Below are positions 1 through 7,011 of a stretch of DNA of 64,000 nt, piece after piece (positions within the stretch are counted from its first letter, which is position 1; every line of letters starts with the position of its first letter). The stretch is from a virus, in IMG/VR virus record IMGVR_UViG_3300032116_015003, positions 1-64,000 of that record, one strand, 5' to 3'. Below the pieces are notes generated by a model. The model did not search any database. It worked only from the letters and a program-made list of their open reading frames with translations, and was not told the DNA's origin. Made by a program: the position numbers and the translations under genes.

Positions 1-2
1 TA

Positions 3-68
3 AAAAGCTGCCCTGAGAATGTTTCTGTTATCGTAGAAAAGATTCTAAAAAAAGTTGCAAGCATTTAA
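3..68 (+). CDS. C-terminal end of an upstream gene (partial)
   Basis: An open frame enters from the left edge and ends at TAA 66-68. It encodes a short lysine-rich tail ending KKVASI. Too little is present to say what the protein is. It runs in the same direction as the following macro-domain gene, with a 21-base gap. It could also be chance open sequence. Confidence 0.35.
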   Translation, partial: KSCPENVSVIVEKILKKVASI

Positions 69-89
69 ATTTTAACCTATAGTAAAAAC

Positions 90-545
90 ATGATTGAAAC
101 AATTGATAAAAATATTTTTAACCATGACGCCCAATGTATTATACACCAAGCAAATTGTTTTTGCCGCATGGCAAGTGGAATTGCAAAAACAATTCGGGAT
201 CTGTATCCCGAGGCGGTTGAGGCGGACAATGCAACAATAGTTGGTGATACTAATAAGTTAGGTACGTTTACTAGTGCAACTGGTAAAGACGGCAAGATCA
301 TTTATAATTTGTACGGACAATATAATTTTGGCAATCAGAAACGTCAGACTAACTATGAAGCATTTTATAGAGCAATGGAAGTAATACATACTGATGTAAG
401 AAATAAAAATTTGACTACTGCTAGTCTTCCATATAACATTGGCTGTGGTCTTGCAAACGGAAGCTGGCGCATCATTGATGCAATGATTAGAGATATATGG
501 GAAAACAGTCCTGTTCAATTAACCATTTGTCGTTATACTCCATAA
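90..545 (+). CDS. Macro-domain protein (ADP-ribose / ADP-ribose-1''-phosphate type)
   Basis: A 151-residue protein that is essentially one macro domain. Macro domains bind ADP-ribose and can hydrolyse ADP-ribose-1''-phosphate or remove ADP-ribose from targets. Visible hallmarks are HQAN (residues 19-22), GIAK (30-33) and the C-terminal loop PYNIGCGLANGSW (114-126), all typical of the phosphatase-like subgroup found in T4-like phages. The ATG has no Shine-Dalgarno sequence. The next gene starts one base after the stop, so the two are probably co-expressed. ADP-ribose-1''-phosphate is a by-product of tRNA repair, which fits the RNA-repair genes further on, but which substrate it uses is inference. 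Confidence 0.85.
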   Translation: MIETIDKNIFNHDAQCIIHQANCFCRMASGIAKTIRDLYPEAVEADNATIVGDTNKLGTFTSATGKDGKIIYNLYGQYNFGNQKRQTNYEAFYRAMEVIHTDVRNKNLTTASLPYNIGCGLANGSWRIIDAMIRDIWENSPVQLTICRYTP

Positions 546-546
546 T

Positions 547-903
547 ATGCAGGAGGGGGAGGACTATACAATTGAAAATGGTAAATATGTATTTACCAGT
601 AAGTTTTTATTAAAAAGAGGCTATTGTTGTCATTTTGGATGTCGCAATTGCCCATACACAAAAAAATATATGGAAAAAATATTATACATGAAAGGCGATT
701 TGCCACATAGAACAGTTATTCAACATGATGATTTAAAATATGATGGAAAGAATTTAATTATTCCCGGATATTGGGCGAGTTCAATTGCTGAATATATAAA
801 AAATGTAAATGAAAATAAGATTGCTGAAGACGACAAGGAAGACTTGGAAACCTTCAAGAGTTTTATTTTTGATGTCGAATATAGTAAGAACGAAGGAAAT
901 TAA
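547..903 (+). CDS. DUF5522-like cysteine-rich protein
   Basis: A 118-residue protein. Residues 4-37 carry a pattern I recognise from the DUF5522 family: EGEDY near the start, VFTSKFLLKRG, then a Cys cluster GYCCHFGCRNCPY (25-37) with four cysteines suited to metal binding. Family members are usually short; here about 80 charged residues follow with no recognisable motif. Function is unknown. It lies directly behind the macro-domain gene and is likely in the same transcript. Confidence 0.65.
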   Translation: MQEGEDYTIENGKYVFTSKFLLKRGYCCHFGCRNCPYTKKYMEKILYMKGDLPHRTVIQHDDLKYDGKNLIIPGYWASSIAEYIKNVNENKIAEDDKEDLETFKSFIFDVEYSKNEGN

Positions 904-905
904 TT

Positions 906-1124
906 ATGAATAATAGTAATTACGCCGCCGACCAAATTCTGGAATATTTGTTGAAAAACGGTTGGGTATCAACCAATTGTTATTCTTCACAGCGTGTGAA
1001 AGCAGATATTGAGCAGATCATAATTAATGCAGCATTATCAAATGTTAAAGTGTCCAACAATTTAGATGTTACTACATTTGATAGTGCCACTACTTATACG
1101 ATTCCTGTATATAAATTTGACTGA
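906..1124 (+). CDS. Small hypothetical protein
   Basis: A 72-residue soluble protein, not recognised. It starts two bases after the DUF5522-like gene with GGA nine bases before the ATG, so it is probably the last gene of the macro-domain transcript. The next gene has its own promoter. Confidence 0.55.
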   Translation: MNNSNYAADQILEYLLKNGWVSTNCYSSQRVKADIEQIIINAALSNVKVSNNLDVTTFDSATTYTIPVYKFD

Positions 1125-1132
1125 CAATCCTA

Positions 1133-1160
1133 TTGACTTTTTATAATGTCCGTGTTAGAT
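1133..1160 (+). promoter_or_regulatory. Early sigma-70-like promoter
   Basis: TTGACT (1133-1138), a 16-base spacer starting TTTTATAA, and TTAGAT (1155-1160). Seven bases separate the -10 from the ATG at 1168, so transcription should begin at or next to the start codon. The -35 and spacer resemble those at 4043, 4376, 4582 and 4828. Confidence 0.6.
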
Positions 1161-1167
1161 TGGGTGT

Positions 1168-1347
1168 ATGAAAATTCAAATAGTAAAAGACAATGAACCG
1201 GTTTGCGAAAAAAATTCAATTTCATTGAAGATAAATCAAATCGTTGAAGGTAAACTGATCACAAGAGGTCGGTTTACCTCTACTTTTGAGATTGACAATC
1301 AACTTGTATGTATTCGTAATTGGAATTGGAAATTAATCACGGTATAA
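1168..1347 (+). CDS. Small early protein (59 aa)
   Basis: A 59-residue frame from ATG 1168 to TAA 1345-1347, not recognised. The sequence is mixed polar with a C-terminal NWNWKLITV. The case for a real gene is its position just 7 bases behind a good promoter, a start codon context (ATGAAAATT) shared with other early genes, and a stop just before the next start at 1359. Confidence 0.55.
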   Translation: MKIQIVKDNEPVCEKNSISLKINQIVEGKLITRGRFTSTFEIDNQLVCIRNWNWKLITV

Positions 1348-1358
1348 TAAATAAGTTT

Positions 1359-1562
1359 ATGCACACTAACGAAGAATTAGACAAACTTGCAGAAGAAGTA
1401 TACGATTGGTGTTGCGCTCGACGCGAAGATAATTTGGATAAAAAGGGCAATCCCGGCGATCCACGCAAAGTAAGTTCTCCGTATCCACTTGCTATGGATA
1501 ATGTAAAAGCATTTTACAGAAATGTAGTAAAATGGCATTTGGAAAAACAAAATAATCCATAA
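1359..1562 (+). CDS. Small hypothetical protein (67 aa)
   Basis: A 67-residue acidic/helical protein, not recognised. The frame stays open upstream to 1320, but that part overlaps the preceding 59-residue gene. The ATG at 1359 (MHTNEELDKLAEEVYDW) begins a plausible helix and is preferred. It is followed 4 bases later by the TrpF-like gene. Confidence 0.55.
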   Translation: MHTNEELDKLAEEVYDWCCARREDNLDKKGNPGDPRKVSSPYPLAMDNVKAFYRNVVKWHLEKQNNP

Positions 1563-1566
1563 CAGT

Positions 1567-2271
1567 ATGAAAAAAATAATTAATACAATTGCGGTCACTG
1601 GAGCCGACGATTCAACGTCAATACAAGACATGGTTAAATTGCAACAAAAATATCCATTTATTGAATTTGCAATTTTAATTAAATCTCCTACCGTATCGCG
1701 CTCCAGTTTTAGTAGATTTCCTTGCATTGAATGGCTAAATAAACTAGCCGAACAAAGTCATTTATTGAATCTATCAATGCATTTATGTTCGCGGCCTGTA
1801 AAAGATATTTTGGACCATGGGGTTTTACCAGATCATATTGCCAATATTAAATACAAGCGCATTCAAATTAATACTCATGCAGAACCACATTCTTATTCAA
1901 GAATGAGTTTATATAAATGTTTTGAAGAAAATGCAAATACTACTTTTATATTTCAATTAGATGGTGTAAATGAACATATGTTCACGGATTCCATTGACGC
2001 GGGATATAAAAATATAGCTGGATTATATGATTTGAGTCATGGTGCAGGTATTCTGCCTGACAAATGGATTGAAACTCCAAAAAATGGTATTTTATATGGT
2101 TATGCAGGCGGGTTGTCTCCAGAAAATGTTGCTTCCCAATTGTCTAAAATTGAAAAATTGACAGATAATACATGGATTGATGCAGAAACTTATCTTCGAA
2201 CAGATAGCAAATTTGACCTAAATAAAGTTGTTGCATTTGTTGAAGCATCAAAACCGTGGAATATATTATGA
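1567..2271 (+). CDS. TrpF-like (phosphoribosylanthranilate isomerase-like) TIM-barrel protein
   Basis: A 234-residue protein with features of the phosphoribosylanthranilate isomerase fold. The phosphate-binding loop YGYAGGLSPENV (177-188) closely resembles the TrpF AGGL-x-PENV signature, YDLSHGAG sits at 154-161, and WIDAETYLRT (203-212) occupies the place of the last TrpF phosphate loop. The catalytic cysteine normally at the end of the first strand is absent; that position reads TGADD (11-15). Tryptophan synthesis is therefore unlikely, and another phosphorylated sugar or nucleotide substrate is possible (inference). The gene overlaps the next by 4 bases (ATGA), implying coupled translation. 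Confidence 0.6.
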   Translation: MKKIINTIAVTGADDSTSIQDMVKLQQKYPFIEFAILIKSPTVSRSSFSRFPCIEWLNKLAEQSHLLNLSMHLCSRPVKDILDHGVLPDHIANIKYKRIQINTHAEPHSYSRMSLYKCFEENANTTFIFQLDGVNEHMFTDSIDAGYKNIAGLYDLSHGAGILPDKWIETPKNGILYGYAGGLSPENVASQLSKIEKLTDNTWIDAETYLRTDSKFDLNKVVAFVEASKPWNIL

Positions 2272-2468
2272 ATGAAGAATTAGACTTAGCTTACATGTCA
2301 ATTGAAACACTAAAAAATAGAATCAATGTTCTTGAAGAAGAATTACGCATTGTGAAAATTGAGAGAGACCGGCTTAATGATCAATATCACAAAAATGCAC
2401 TATCAGATTATCATTATCATGATAATGATGAAACAATCAGATATGGATTTAACGGGCCGGGGTATTAG
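2268..2468 (+). CDS. Small coiled-coil protein
   Basis: A 66-residue protein. Residues 1-45 have regular hydrophobic spacing with many E/K/R (LKNRINVLEEELRIVKIERD), indicating a coiled coil, followed by a His/Tyr/Asp-rich tail. Its ATG overlaps the stop of the TrpF-like gene (ATGA), which fixes the start at 2268. Function unknown. Confidence 0.6.
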   Translation: MNEELDLAYMSIETLKNRINVLEEELRIVKIERDRLNDQYHKNALSDYHYHDNDETIRYGFNGPGY

Positions 2469-2486
2469 ACACATGTACCTATCATT

Positions 2487-2606
2487 ATGAAAAATAATAA
2501 AAAAACAAAAAAATGCAATATTTGCAACGGAAATAAATATTACGTCACTTATGACGGATATTACAATCCATGTGGACGATGCAATCCTAACGGTAAAATT
2601 CATTAA
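2487..2606 (+). CDS. Tiny zinc-knuckle protein (39 aa)
   Basis: A 39-residue frame with two CxxC pairs (CNIC and CGRC), a four-cysteine arrangement resembling one DnaJ-type zinc ribbon. The rest is Lys-rich at the N terminus. The paired cysteines are better evidence of coding than the short length is against it. It ends one base before the ATG of the next gene. The role could be nucleic-acid or protein binding (inference). Confidence 0.6.
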   Translation: MKNNKKTKKCNICNGNKYYVTYDGYYNPCGRCNPNGKIH

Positions 2607-2607
2607 T

Positions 2608-2874
2608 ATGAATGCTAAAGAAGCACAAATGCTTGCGGATGTTGTGTATAATAAACGACATCAATCGGAAATTAATGAAATATATAAAAAAATTCGCGCA
2701 GCCGCTGAAAATGGAGATTATATATTAATTTTAAAATATGATCACATTGTACATTATCGGATCATTCCAGTTTTAGAAAAACAGGGATATAAAGTAAAAC
2801 ATGATACCCGAACACATTGCTGTTCTGAAGGAAGATGGAGAATAGAAGAATTAGTTATTTCTTGGAATGAATAA
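2608..2874 (+). CDS. Small hypothetical protein (88 aa)
   Basis: An 88-residue protein starting at ATG 2608, right behind the zinc-knuckle gene; the frame is open further upstream but would overlap that gene completely. It has a helical N-terminal half, then alternating beta-like segments ending WRIEELVISWNE. Not recognised. Confidence 0.55.
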   Translation: MNAKEAQMLADVVYNKRHQSEINEIYKKIRAAAENGDYILILKYDHIVHYRIIPVLEKQGYKVKHDTRTHCCSEGRWRIEELVISWNE

Positions 2875-2895
2875 TATAATAACATCCGTATAAGT

Positions 2896-3186
2896 ATGCA
2901 CGATTTATCCAACAATATGTTGCTCATGATTGAGCCACAATCTCGTATCAAAGAACCTGCTGTAAATGATGCATATACAGCAAAAATGGAAATGCTCATG
3001 AAAAAAGCAAAACATGGTTCACCATGCAAAGGATTTCATCAGTGTGCGTGTGGTGAATGTAGCACAAATTACGATTTGAAAATTGGAAAATACACTACAA
3101 ATTCACTTGCCGCTCATTATTTACGCTATCATCGTAGCGAAGTTCCTGCTTCCGAAATCGAAAAGTTAAGAAAATTATTTCTATAA
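2896..3186 (+). CDS. Hypothetical protein with possible C2H2-type zinc site
   Basis: A 96-residue protein. The middle has several cysteines (CKGFHQCACGEC) and the C-terminal third has HYLRYHRSEVP, so a Cys/His zinc site is likely. The pattern Cys-x-Cys followed by TNSLAAHYLRYH resembles a zinc finger. Function unknown. It ends 7 bases before the promoter of the MBL-fold gene. Confidence 0.5.
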   Translation: MHDLSNNMLLMIEPQSRIKEPAVNDAYTAKMEMLMKKAKHGSPCKGFHQCACGECSTNYDLKIGKYTTNSLAAHYLRYHRSEVPASEIEKLRKLFL

Positions 3187-3192
3187 AAAGAG

Positions 3193-3220
3193 TTGACTTT
3201 GTGAAGTAACATGCTATCAT
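3193..3220 (+). promoter_or_regulatory. Early sigma-70-like promoter
   Basis: TTGACT (3193-3198), 16 bases, TATCAT (3215-3220), then only AAATGT before the ATG at 3227. The expected start of transcription falls at the start codon, so the MBL-fold gene should have a leaderless mRNA. Confidence 0.75.
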
Positions 3221-3226
3221 AAATGT

Positions 3227-4006
3227 ATGAAACTTAAATTCATAGGCGTCGGCGGTGCGTTTGCGCCAATTTCAATCGGCAATTCAAATATACTTCTTTC
3301 CCATAACGGAAAGAATATGCTAATTGATTGTGGAGTGACTGCACCATTTATTCTTCGTGATGAATGGAACATTCAACATTCGGATATTGATAGTATTTGG
3401 GTGAGTCATCTCCATTCCGATCATATTGGTGGATTGGAGCATTATGCATTTTTGCGTTATTTTTCTCCGGTTCGTGACCAGCAAGGAAATGTAATCAAAC
3501 CGAAACTTTACACGATTCGACATCTAATGCAAGAATTGTGGGATAATTCTCTCAAAGGCGGATTGGAGTCTGTTGAAGGTAAAATTACCACACTCACTGA
3601 TTTTTTTGATTGCAAACCAATTGAGCCAAACGATAATTTTGTGTGGCAAGGCTATAATTTTCAGCCGGTCCAGACAATTCATGTAATGGCTGGATATATT
3701 TTTAGATACAGTTATGGGTTGTTGATAACAAATCCAGAAACAAAGAAGAAAACGTTTATAACCACGGATACACAATTTAGTCCGTATCAACTTCATAAGT
3801 TTTATGAAATGTCTGATATCATTTTCCATGACACAGAGACTCTTCCATTTAAATCTCATGTTCATGCTCATTATGAAGATTTGAAAACGCTGGATGCACC
3901 AACACGGGCCAAGATTTGGATGTACCATTATGCAAAGCCAATCGAATCATGGGAAGCAGATGGATTCGCAGGATTTGTAAAAAAGGGTCAAGAATTTGAC
4001 ATATAA
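3227..4006 (+). CDS. MBL-fold metallo-hydrolase (RNase Z-like)
   Basis: A 259-residue metallo-beta-lactamase-fold hydrolase. The metal-binding motif HLHSDHIGG is at residues 61-69, after a typical first strand block ending MLIDCG (31-36). Later metal ligands are probably the Asp in ITTDTQF and the His in the C-terminal HYAKP segment. The overall look is of the RNase Z / phosphodiesterase branch rather than beta-lactamases, so RNA or a cyclic nucleotide is a plausible substrate, but this cannot be decided here. It is a single gene behind its own promoter. Confidence 0.75.
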   Translation: MKLKFIGVGGAFAPISIGNSNILLSHNGKNMLIDCGVTAPFILRDEWNIQHSDIDSIWVSHLHSDHIGGLEHYAFLRYFSPVRDQQGNVIKPKLYTIRHLMQELWDNSLKGGLESVEGKITTLTDFFDCKPIEPNDNFVWQGYNFQPVQTIHVMAGYIFRYSYGLLITNPETKKKTFITTDTQFSPYQLHKFYEMSDIIFHDTETLPFKSHVHAHYEDLKTLDAPTRAKIWMYHYAKPIESWEADGFAGFVKKGQEFDI

Positions 4007-4042
4007 TACTTTTAGAGAATAAAAGTGGATTACAACAATCGC

Positions 4043-4070
4043 TCGATTTTTTATAAAACTACATTATACT
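4043..4070 (+). promoter_or_regulatory. Early promoter, weak -35
   Basis: TCGATT (4043-4048), a 16-base spacer TTTTATAAAACTACAT, TATACT (4065-4070), AAATAT, then ATG 4077. The spacing matches the promoters at 3193 and 4828 exactly, and the spacer shares the TATAAAA block with 4376 and 4828. Confidence 0.6.
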
Positions 4071-4076
4071 AAATAT

Positions 4077-4379
4077 ATGAAGATTGACTATTACATAATT
4101 GGGCACACGGGAGCAATCCACAAACACTATATTGATACCGAAAGCGAGAATTATTTTTCTCACACAGATCATGAAGTAACTATCATATATAAAGAATTAG
4201 ATGAAGATTATTACTTCATTACAGAGAAAGTAACATATCCTCGTATTTTTGAAACTGCACAATTGGAGCGAATCGCCACATATAAAGAACGAATTGAAAG
4301 TCTTCAGAAAGATTTAGCAGTATTTGAAAACAGTAAGGATTATGATCACTACTGGGAGTTGGTAGAAAAAAATCGCTGA
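4077..4379 (+). CDS. Small early hypothetical protein (100 aa)
   Basis: A 100-residue protein, not recognised. It has beta-rich, acidic N-terminal two thirds and a C-terminal helix (about 62-98) with coiled-coil spacing. Its first 12 bases, ATGAAGATTGAC, are identical to the isolated start at 4862. It has its own predicted leaderless promoter. Confidence 0.55.
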   Translation: MKIDYYIIGHTGAIHKHYIDTESENYFSHTDHEVTIIYKELDEDYYFITEKVTYPRIFETAQLERIATYKERIESLQKDLAVFENSKDYDHYWELVEKNR

Positions 4380-4391
4380 CTTTCTATAAAA
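4376..4391 (+). promoter_or_regulatory. Partial copy of the early promoter element
   Basis: CTGACTTTCTATAAAA just before ATG 4394. It nearly matches the -35 plus spacer at 4828, but no -10 follows at the normal distance before the ATG. It may be a shortened promoter, or TATAAA itself may serve as the -10. Confidence 0.35.
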
Positions 4392-4393
4392 CC

Positions 4394-4585
4394 ATGAAAT
4401 GGACGAAGAAACTTCCCAATAAACGGGGATATTATTGGTATAAAGATGAAACAATGGAAGAACCTGTTGTTTTATATGTAAAAGAACATAATGGTGGTTG
4501 GTTTGCTCAAGATGAAGAATATTGTTTTGTTGTCGAAAAAGACCGATCAAATTGGTGCTACATATCAGAACCAGCCACCCATTGA
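4394..4585 (+). CDS. Small early hypothetical protein (63 aa)
   Basis: A 63-residue Trp- and Tyr-rich protein (WTKKLPNKRGYYWYKDE at the start). This short beta-sheet pattern, about six aromatic residues separated by charged turns, is common in tiny phage early proteins. Not otherwise recognised. Confidence 0.55.
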   Translation: MKWTKKLPNKRGYYWYKDETMEEPVVLYVKEHNGGWFAQDEEYCFVVEKDRSNWCYISEPATH

Positions 4586-4597
4586 CTTTCTGTAAAA
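4582..4597 (+). promoter_or_regulatory. Partial copy of the early promoter element
   Basis: TTGACTTTCTGTAAAA, 19 bases from -35 end to ATG 4607. The normal -10 position (TATATG) overlaps the start codon, so the spacing is about 9 bases shorter than at 4828. It overlaps the end of the preceding gene. Confidence 0.35.
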
Positions 4598-4606
4598 TAA
4601 AAATAT

Positions 4607-4831
4607 ATGAAGATATATTTTGAATCCGAAAACGATAAAATAAAATTTAATAATTGGTTACGAGAAATTCAGCATTGTGCATCGTATATTGATGTTGCAT
4701 TGCATGATCCTGTTCTTTTTGAAGGTCAAGAAGAAACCATACGGAGCAATGCCAGAACTTTAGGATGTCGAATATATGATGTTGCCGAATCAATGTATGA
4801 AGTAATTCCCCAAGACAAACTTTCTCGTTGA
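4607..4831 (+). CDS. Small early hypothetical protein (74 aa)
   Basis: A 74-residue protein with a helical, mildly acidic sequence (FESENDKIKFNNWLREIQ at the start). Not recognised. Its stop lies inside the -35 of the next promoter. Confidence 0.55.
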   Translation: MKIYFESENDKIKFNNWLREIQHCASYIDVALHDPVLFEGQEETIRSNARTLGCRIYDVAESMYEVIPQDKLSR

Positions 4832-4855
4832 CTTTCTATAAAAACCTGATATCTT
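4828..4855 (+). promoter_or_regulatory. Early promoter stranded upstream of the HNH insertion
   Basis: TTGACT (4828-4833), 16-base spacer, TATCTT (4850-4855), six bases, ATG 4862. This is the same leaderless layout as 3193, but the ATG it serves opens only nine codons. It is probably the original promoter of the RNA ligase gene, now cut off from it by the endonuclease gene. Confidence 0.65.
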
Positions 4856-4861
4856 GATTGT

Positions 4862-4891
4862 ATGAAGATTGACCTATCAAAATTAGTTTAA
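4862..4891 (+). other. Orphan 5' end (9 codons) resembling the RNA ligase start
   Basis: ATG 4862 opens MKIDLSKLV and stops at 4889-4891. The RNA ligase starts MKIDLNNID at 5490. The first 14 bases agree at 12 positions and the differences fall at codon third positions. I read it as the displaced 5' end of the ligase gene left by insertion of the HNH gene. It could instead be chance, since ATGAAGATTGAC also begins the gene at 4077. Confidence 0.5.
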
Positions 4892-4936
4892 TGTTTGATG
4901 ATTCCACTTGCTACTTATTTAAAAGGAAGCAATTGG

Positions 4937-5509
4937 ATGAAAAATATAATAAATCAAAAGTTTGGTAAATTATTAGTTTTAGAATTTCATAGTAAATCAT
5001 TAGCAAAAAGACCACAAAATAAATGGAAATGTATATGTGATTGTGGAAAGGTAAAAATAGTACAAGAGAATCATTTAGTTCGGGGCACTACGAAATCATG
5101 TGGATGTTTGCATAAAAGAACTGGAAAAGATTCTCCATTCTTCAAAGGCTATGAAGACATTTCATTAGATTTTTTTAATCACATAAAAGCAGCATGTGAA
5201 AAACCACAAAAATATAGAAAATCCCGTGAGTTTAAATTAACGATAGAGTATTTGTGGAATTTATATATAAAACAAAATAAAAAATGTGCAATATCTGGTG
5301 TAGAAATCTTGTTTACTGAACGAGAAGGAAGTAGAGGACGAAGATGTTCAGCATCTCTTGATAGAATTGATTCATCAATCGGATATGTTGAAGGTAATGT
5401 TCAATGGGTACATAAAATCGTCAACATAATGAAAAATAAAACAGATATGAAAGAATTCATATCTTGGTGTAATAAAATTACAAAACATAATGAAAATAGA
5501 CCTCAATAA
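4937..5509 (+). CDS. HNH endonuclease, probable homing endonuclease
   Basis: A 190-residue protein. Residues 1-50 contain a Cys-rich zinc-binding module (CICDCG and SCGCL), common at the N terminus of free-standing phage HNH nucleases. The C-terminal half has CAISG, then SLDRIDSSIGYVEGNVQWVHK, the usual core of this HNH group. The start at 4937 is chosen because AAAAGGAAG lies 8-14 bases upstream; the frame stays open to 4895. Most neighbours lack a Shine-Dalgarno sequence, so this suggests separate origin. It sits between an orphan ligase start and the ligase, overlapping the latter by 20 bases, as expected for a mobile endonuclease gene. Confidence 0.8.
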   Translation: MKNIINQKFGKLLVLEFHSKSLAKRPQNKWKCICDCGKVKIVQENHLVRGTTKSCGCLHKRTGKDSPFFKGYEDISLDFFNHIKAACEKPQKYRKSREFKLTIEYLWNLYIKQNKKCAISGVEILFTEREGSRGRRCSASLDRIDSSIGYVEGNVQWVHKIVNIMKNKTDMKEFISWCNKITKHNENRPQ

Positions 5510-6590
5510 TATTGACACTGAAAATTTCATGTCGCATGACCATTTCATCAATGGAGAAGTTGTCACGCTAATTCAGCCAAAAAACATAGGAGTTAAATGG
5601 CGGCAGGATAATAAGCATTTGCGTTCTTCCGTATGGAACTATGAAGGTGAGCTTATCAGCGCAGGATTTCCTAAATTCACTAATTTTGGTGAAAATCCCG
5701 AACATTTTCCTGTTCCACAGTCATTGAAGAATTGCACTGTTGTTGAAAAATTGGATGGTTCATTGCTTATTGTCAGCAAGTATAAGGGTCAACTTATTCT
5801 ACGTACCCGTGGAACTGTTGACGCATTTACGATGGACAATGGACATGAACTCGAAATTTTCAAGACCATATTTTCTAAATATGAAAAGTTATGGAATAGT
5901 CACGATGATACTTGGGATTTTAGTCTATTATTTGAATGGGTGTCGCCAATAAATAAAATCGTACTTTCATACGGTGATTCTCCAGATTGGTATTTGGTCG
6001 GGATTGTTAATCACGATAATTATAGACTTGAGTCGCAAGATTTTTTGGATGAATTCGCCAAAGTAATCAATGTAAAGCGTCCGGCAACCTATACTTTTTC
6101 TGATGTCAATGATCTATTAGAGAATGTTGAACAGTGGAAAGGTAAGGAAGGTGTAGTTATTTACAGCCAAGACGGTCAAATGCTTCATAAAGTGAAGGGT
6201 GCATGGTATTTGGCACTTCATCATATGAAATCTGAACTTTCTTCAACAGAGAAAGTTATGGACGTATGGTTAGAACAAAAAATGCCGGATTATAATAGCT
6301 TCTATAATTATATATCCACCACTTTTGATTTTGAGTTGGCAGAGCAAATTCGTGGAACAATTAGCAATCTTTGTGATGGACGCAAGGAAGTCGATAAGAT
6401 TATTGATCATATGCGCGGCTTCATAAATAGCAAAGTTCGTCACCTTACCTCACGTAAGGAACAGGCATTGACTATTTTGAATTCGTATGGCGAAACCAAT
6501 CGAAGCGGTTATCTATTCAAGATTTTGGATAACAAACCTCTTGAAAAAGATGATTATAAGAAACTGATGTTTCAAGTTTTAAAGAAGTAA
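5490..6590 (+). CDS. rnlA: T4 Rnl1-type RNA ligase
   Basis: A 366-residue ATP-dependent RNA ligase, near the length of T4 RnlA (374). Nucleotidyltransferase motifs are in order: motif I KLDGS with the AMP-accepting Lys87, FEWVSP (148-153), EGVVIY (220-225), and motif V HKVKGAWYLALHH (233-245), which looks like the Rnl1 ending. A helical C-terminal domain follows. Such ligases reseal tRNA cut by host anticodon nucleases, together with a PseT-type end-healing enzyme; a kinase is encoded at 12185. The ATG overlaps the HNH gene, so translation is likely coupled to it. A terminator follows. Confidence 0.88.
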   Translation: MKIDLNNIDTENFMSHDHFINGEVVTLIQPKNIGVKWRQDNKHLRSSVWNYEGELISAGFPKFTNFGENPEHFPVPQSLKNCTVVEKLDGSLLIVSKYKGQLILRTRGTVDAFTMDNGHELEIFKTIFSKYEKLWNSHDDTWDFSLLFEWVSPINKIVLSYGDSPDWYLVGIVNHDNYRLESQDFLDEFAKVINVKRPATYTFSDVNDLLENVEQWKGKEGVVIYSQDGQMLHKVKGAWYLALHHMKSELSSTEKVMDVWLEQKMPDYNSFYNYISTTFDFELAEQIRGTISNLCDGRKEVDKIIDHMRGFINSKVRHLTSRKEQALTILNSYGETNRSGYLFKILDNKPLEKDDYKKLMFQVLKK

Positions 6591-6594
6591 ATAT

Positions 6595-6629
6595 AAACTC
6601 ACCAAATATAATAATTTGGTGAGTTTTTT
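6595..6629 (+). terminator. Rho-independent terminator after rnlA
   Basis: Arms AAACTCACCAAAT (6595-6607) and its complement (6614-6626) around ATAATA, with the second arm running into a T tract. Confidence 0.85.
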
Positions 6630-6649
6630 ATTTGTTATATATTTTTGTT

Positions 6650-6916
6650 ATGATAACTAAACACACGCTAATCAAAGGCACTCCTGAAGAAATTCAACAA
6701 TATATTGTTTCTCAAATAGAATATAAGCACAATGATAGTTTTGATATAAAGGATCAACTTAATAAAATTGGACTAGAAAAACAAGGTATGATTTTTTATC
6801 TTGAAAAAGTATCTGATATAATTAAACTCGTTTCTATATATGTTCACACTGTTGATGCGGTTGCGAGAGAGAAGGCACAACAAAAAATGATTGAATCATA
6901 TAATAAATTATCATAA
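6650..6916 (+). CDS. Small hypothetical protein (88 aa)
   Basis: An 88-residue, mostly helical protein, not recognised. ATG 6650 (MITKHTLIKGTPEEI) is preferred over a TTG 18 bases upstream that lies beside the preceding terminator. It is flanked by terminators, so it is a one-gene unit. Confidence 0.5.
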   Translation: MITKHTLIKGTPEEIQQYIVSQIEYKHNDSFDIKDQLNKIGLEKQGMIFYLEKVSDIIKLVSIYVHTVDAVAREKAQQKMIESYNKLS

Positions 6917-6937
6917 TGGTAATGCCCATTATTTTTT
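6913..6937 (+). terminator. Probable terminator
   Basis: ATAATGG (6913-6919), loop, CCATTAT (6926-6932), then TTTTT. The stem is short, so strength is uncertain. Confidence 0.55.
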
Positions 6938-6949
6938 ATACAAAACAAG

Positions 6950-6977
6950 TTGACTTCTGATGCACATAGAGTAAGAT
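6950..6977 (+). promoter_or_regulatory. Promoter of rIIA
   Basis: TTGACT (6950-6955), 16-base spacer, TAAGAT (6972-6977). The ATG is at 7012, giving a leader of roughly 28 bases, unlike the leaderless sites upstream. Confidence 0.7.
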
Positions 6978-7011
6978 ACGAACTCGATCCAAAATAATTG
7001 TATAAAAATTC

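Noticed and set aside
2551-2607. Longer start of the 2608 gene
   Set aside because: The extension overlaps the four-cysteine small gene in another frame, whose Cys pairs are better evidence of coding.
4892-4936. Group I intron around the HNH gene
   Set aside because: The sequence between the orphan start and the HNH gene is only 45 bases, and the HNH stop overlaps the ligase start, leaving no room for an intron core.
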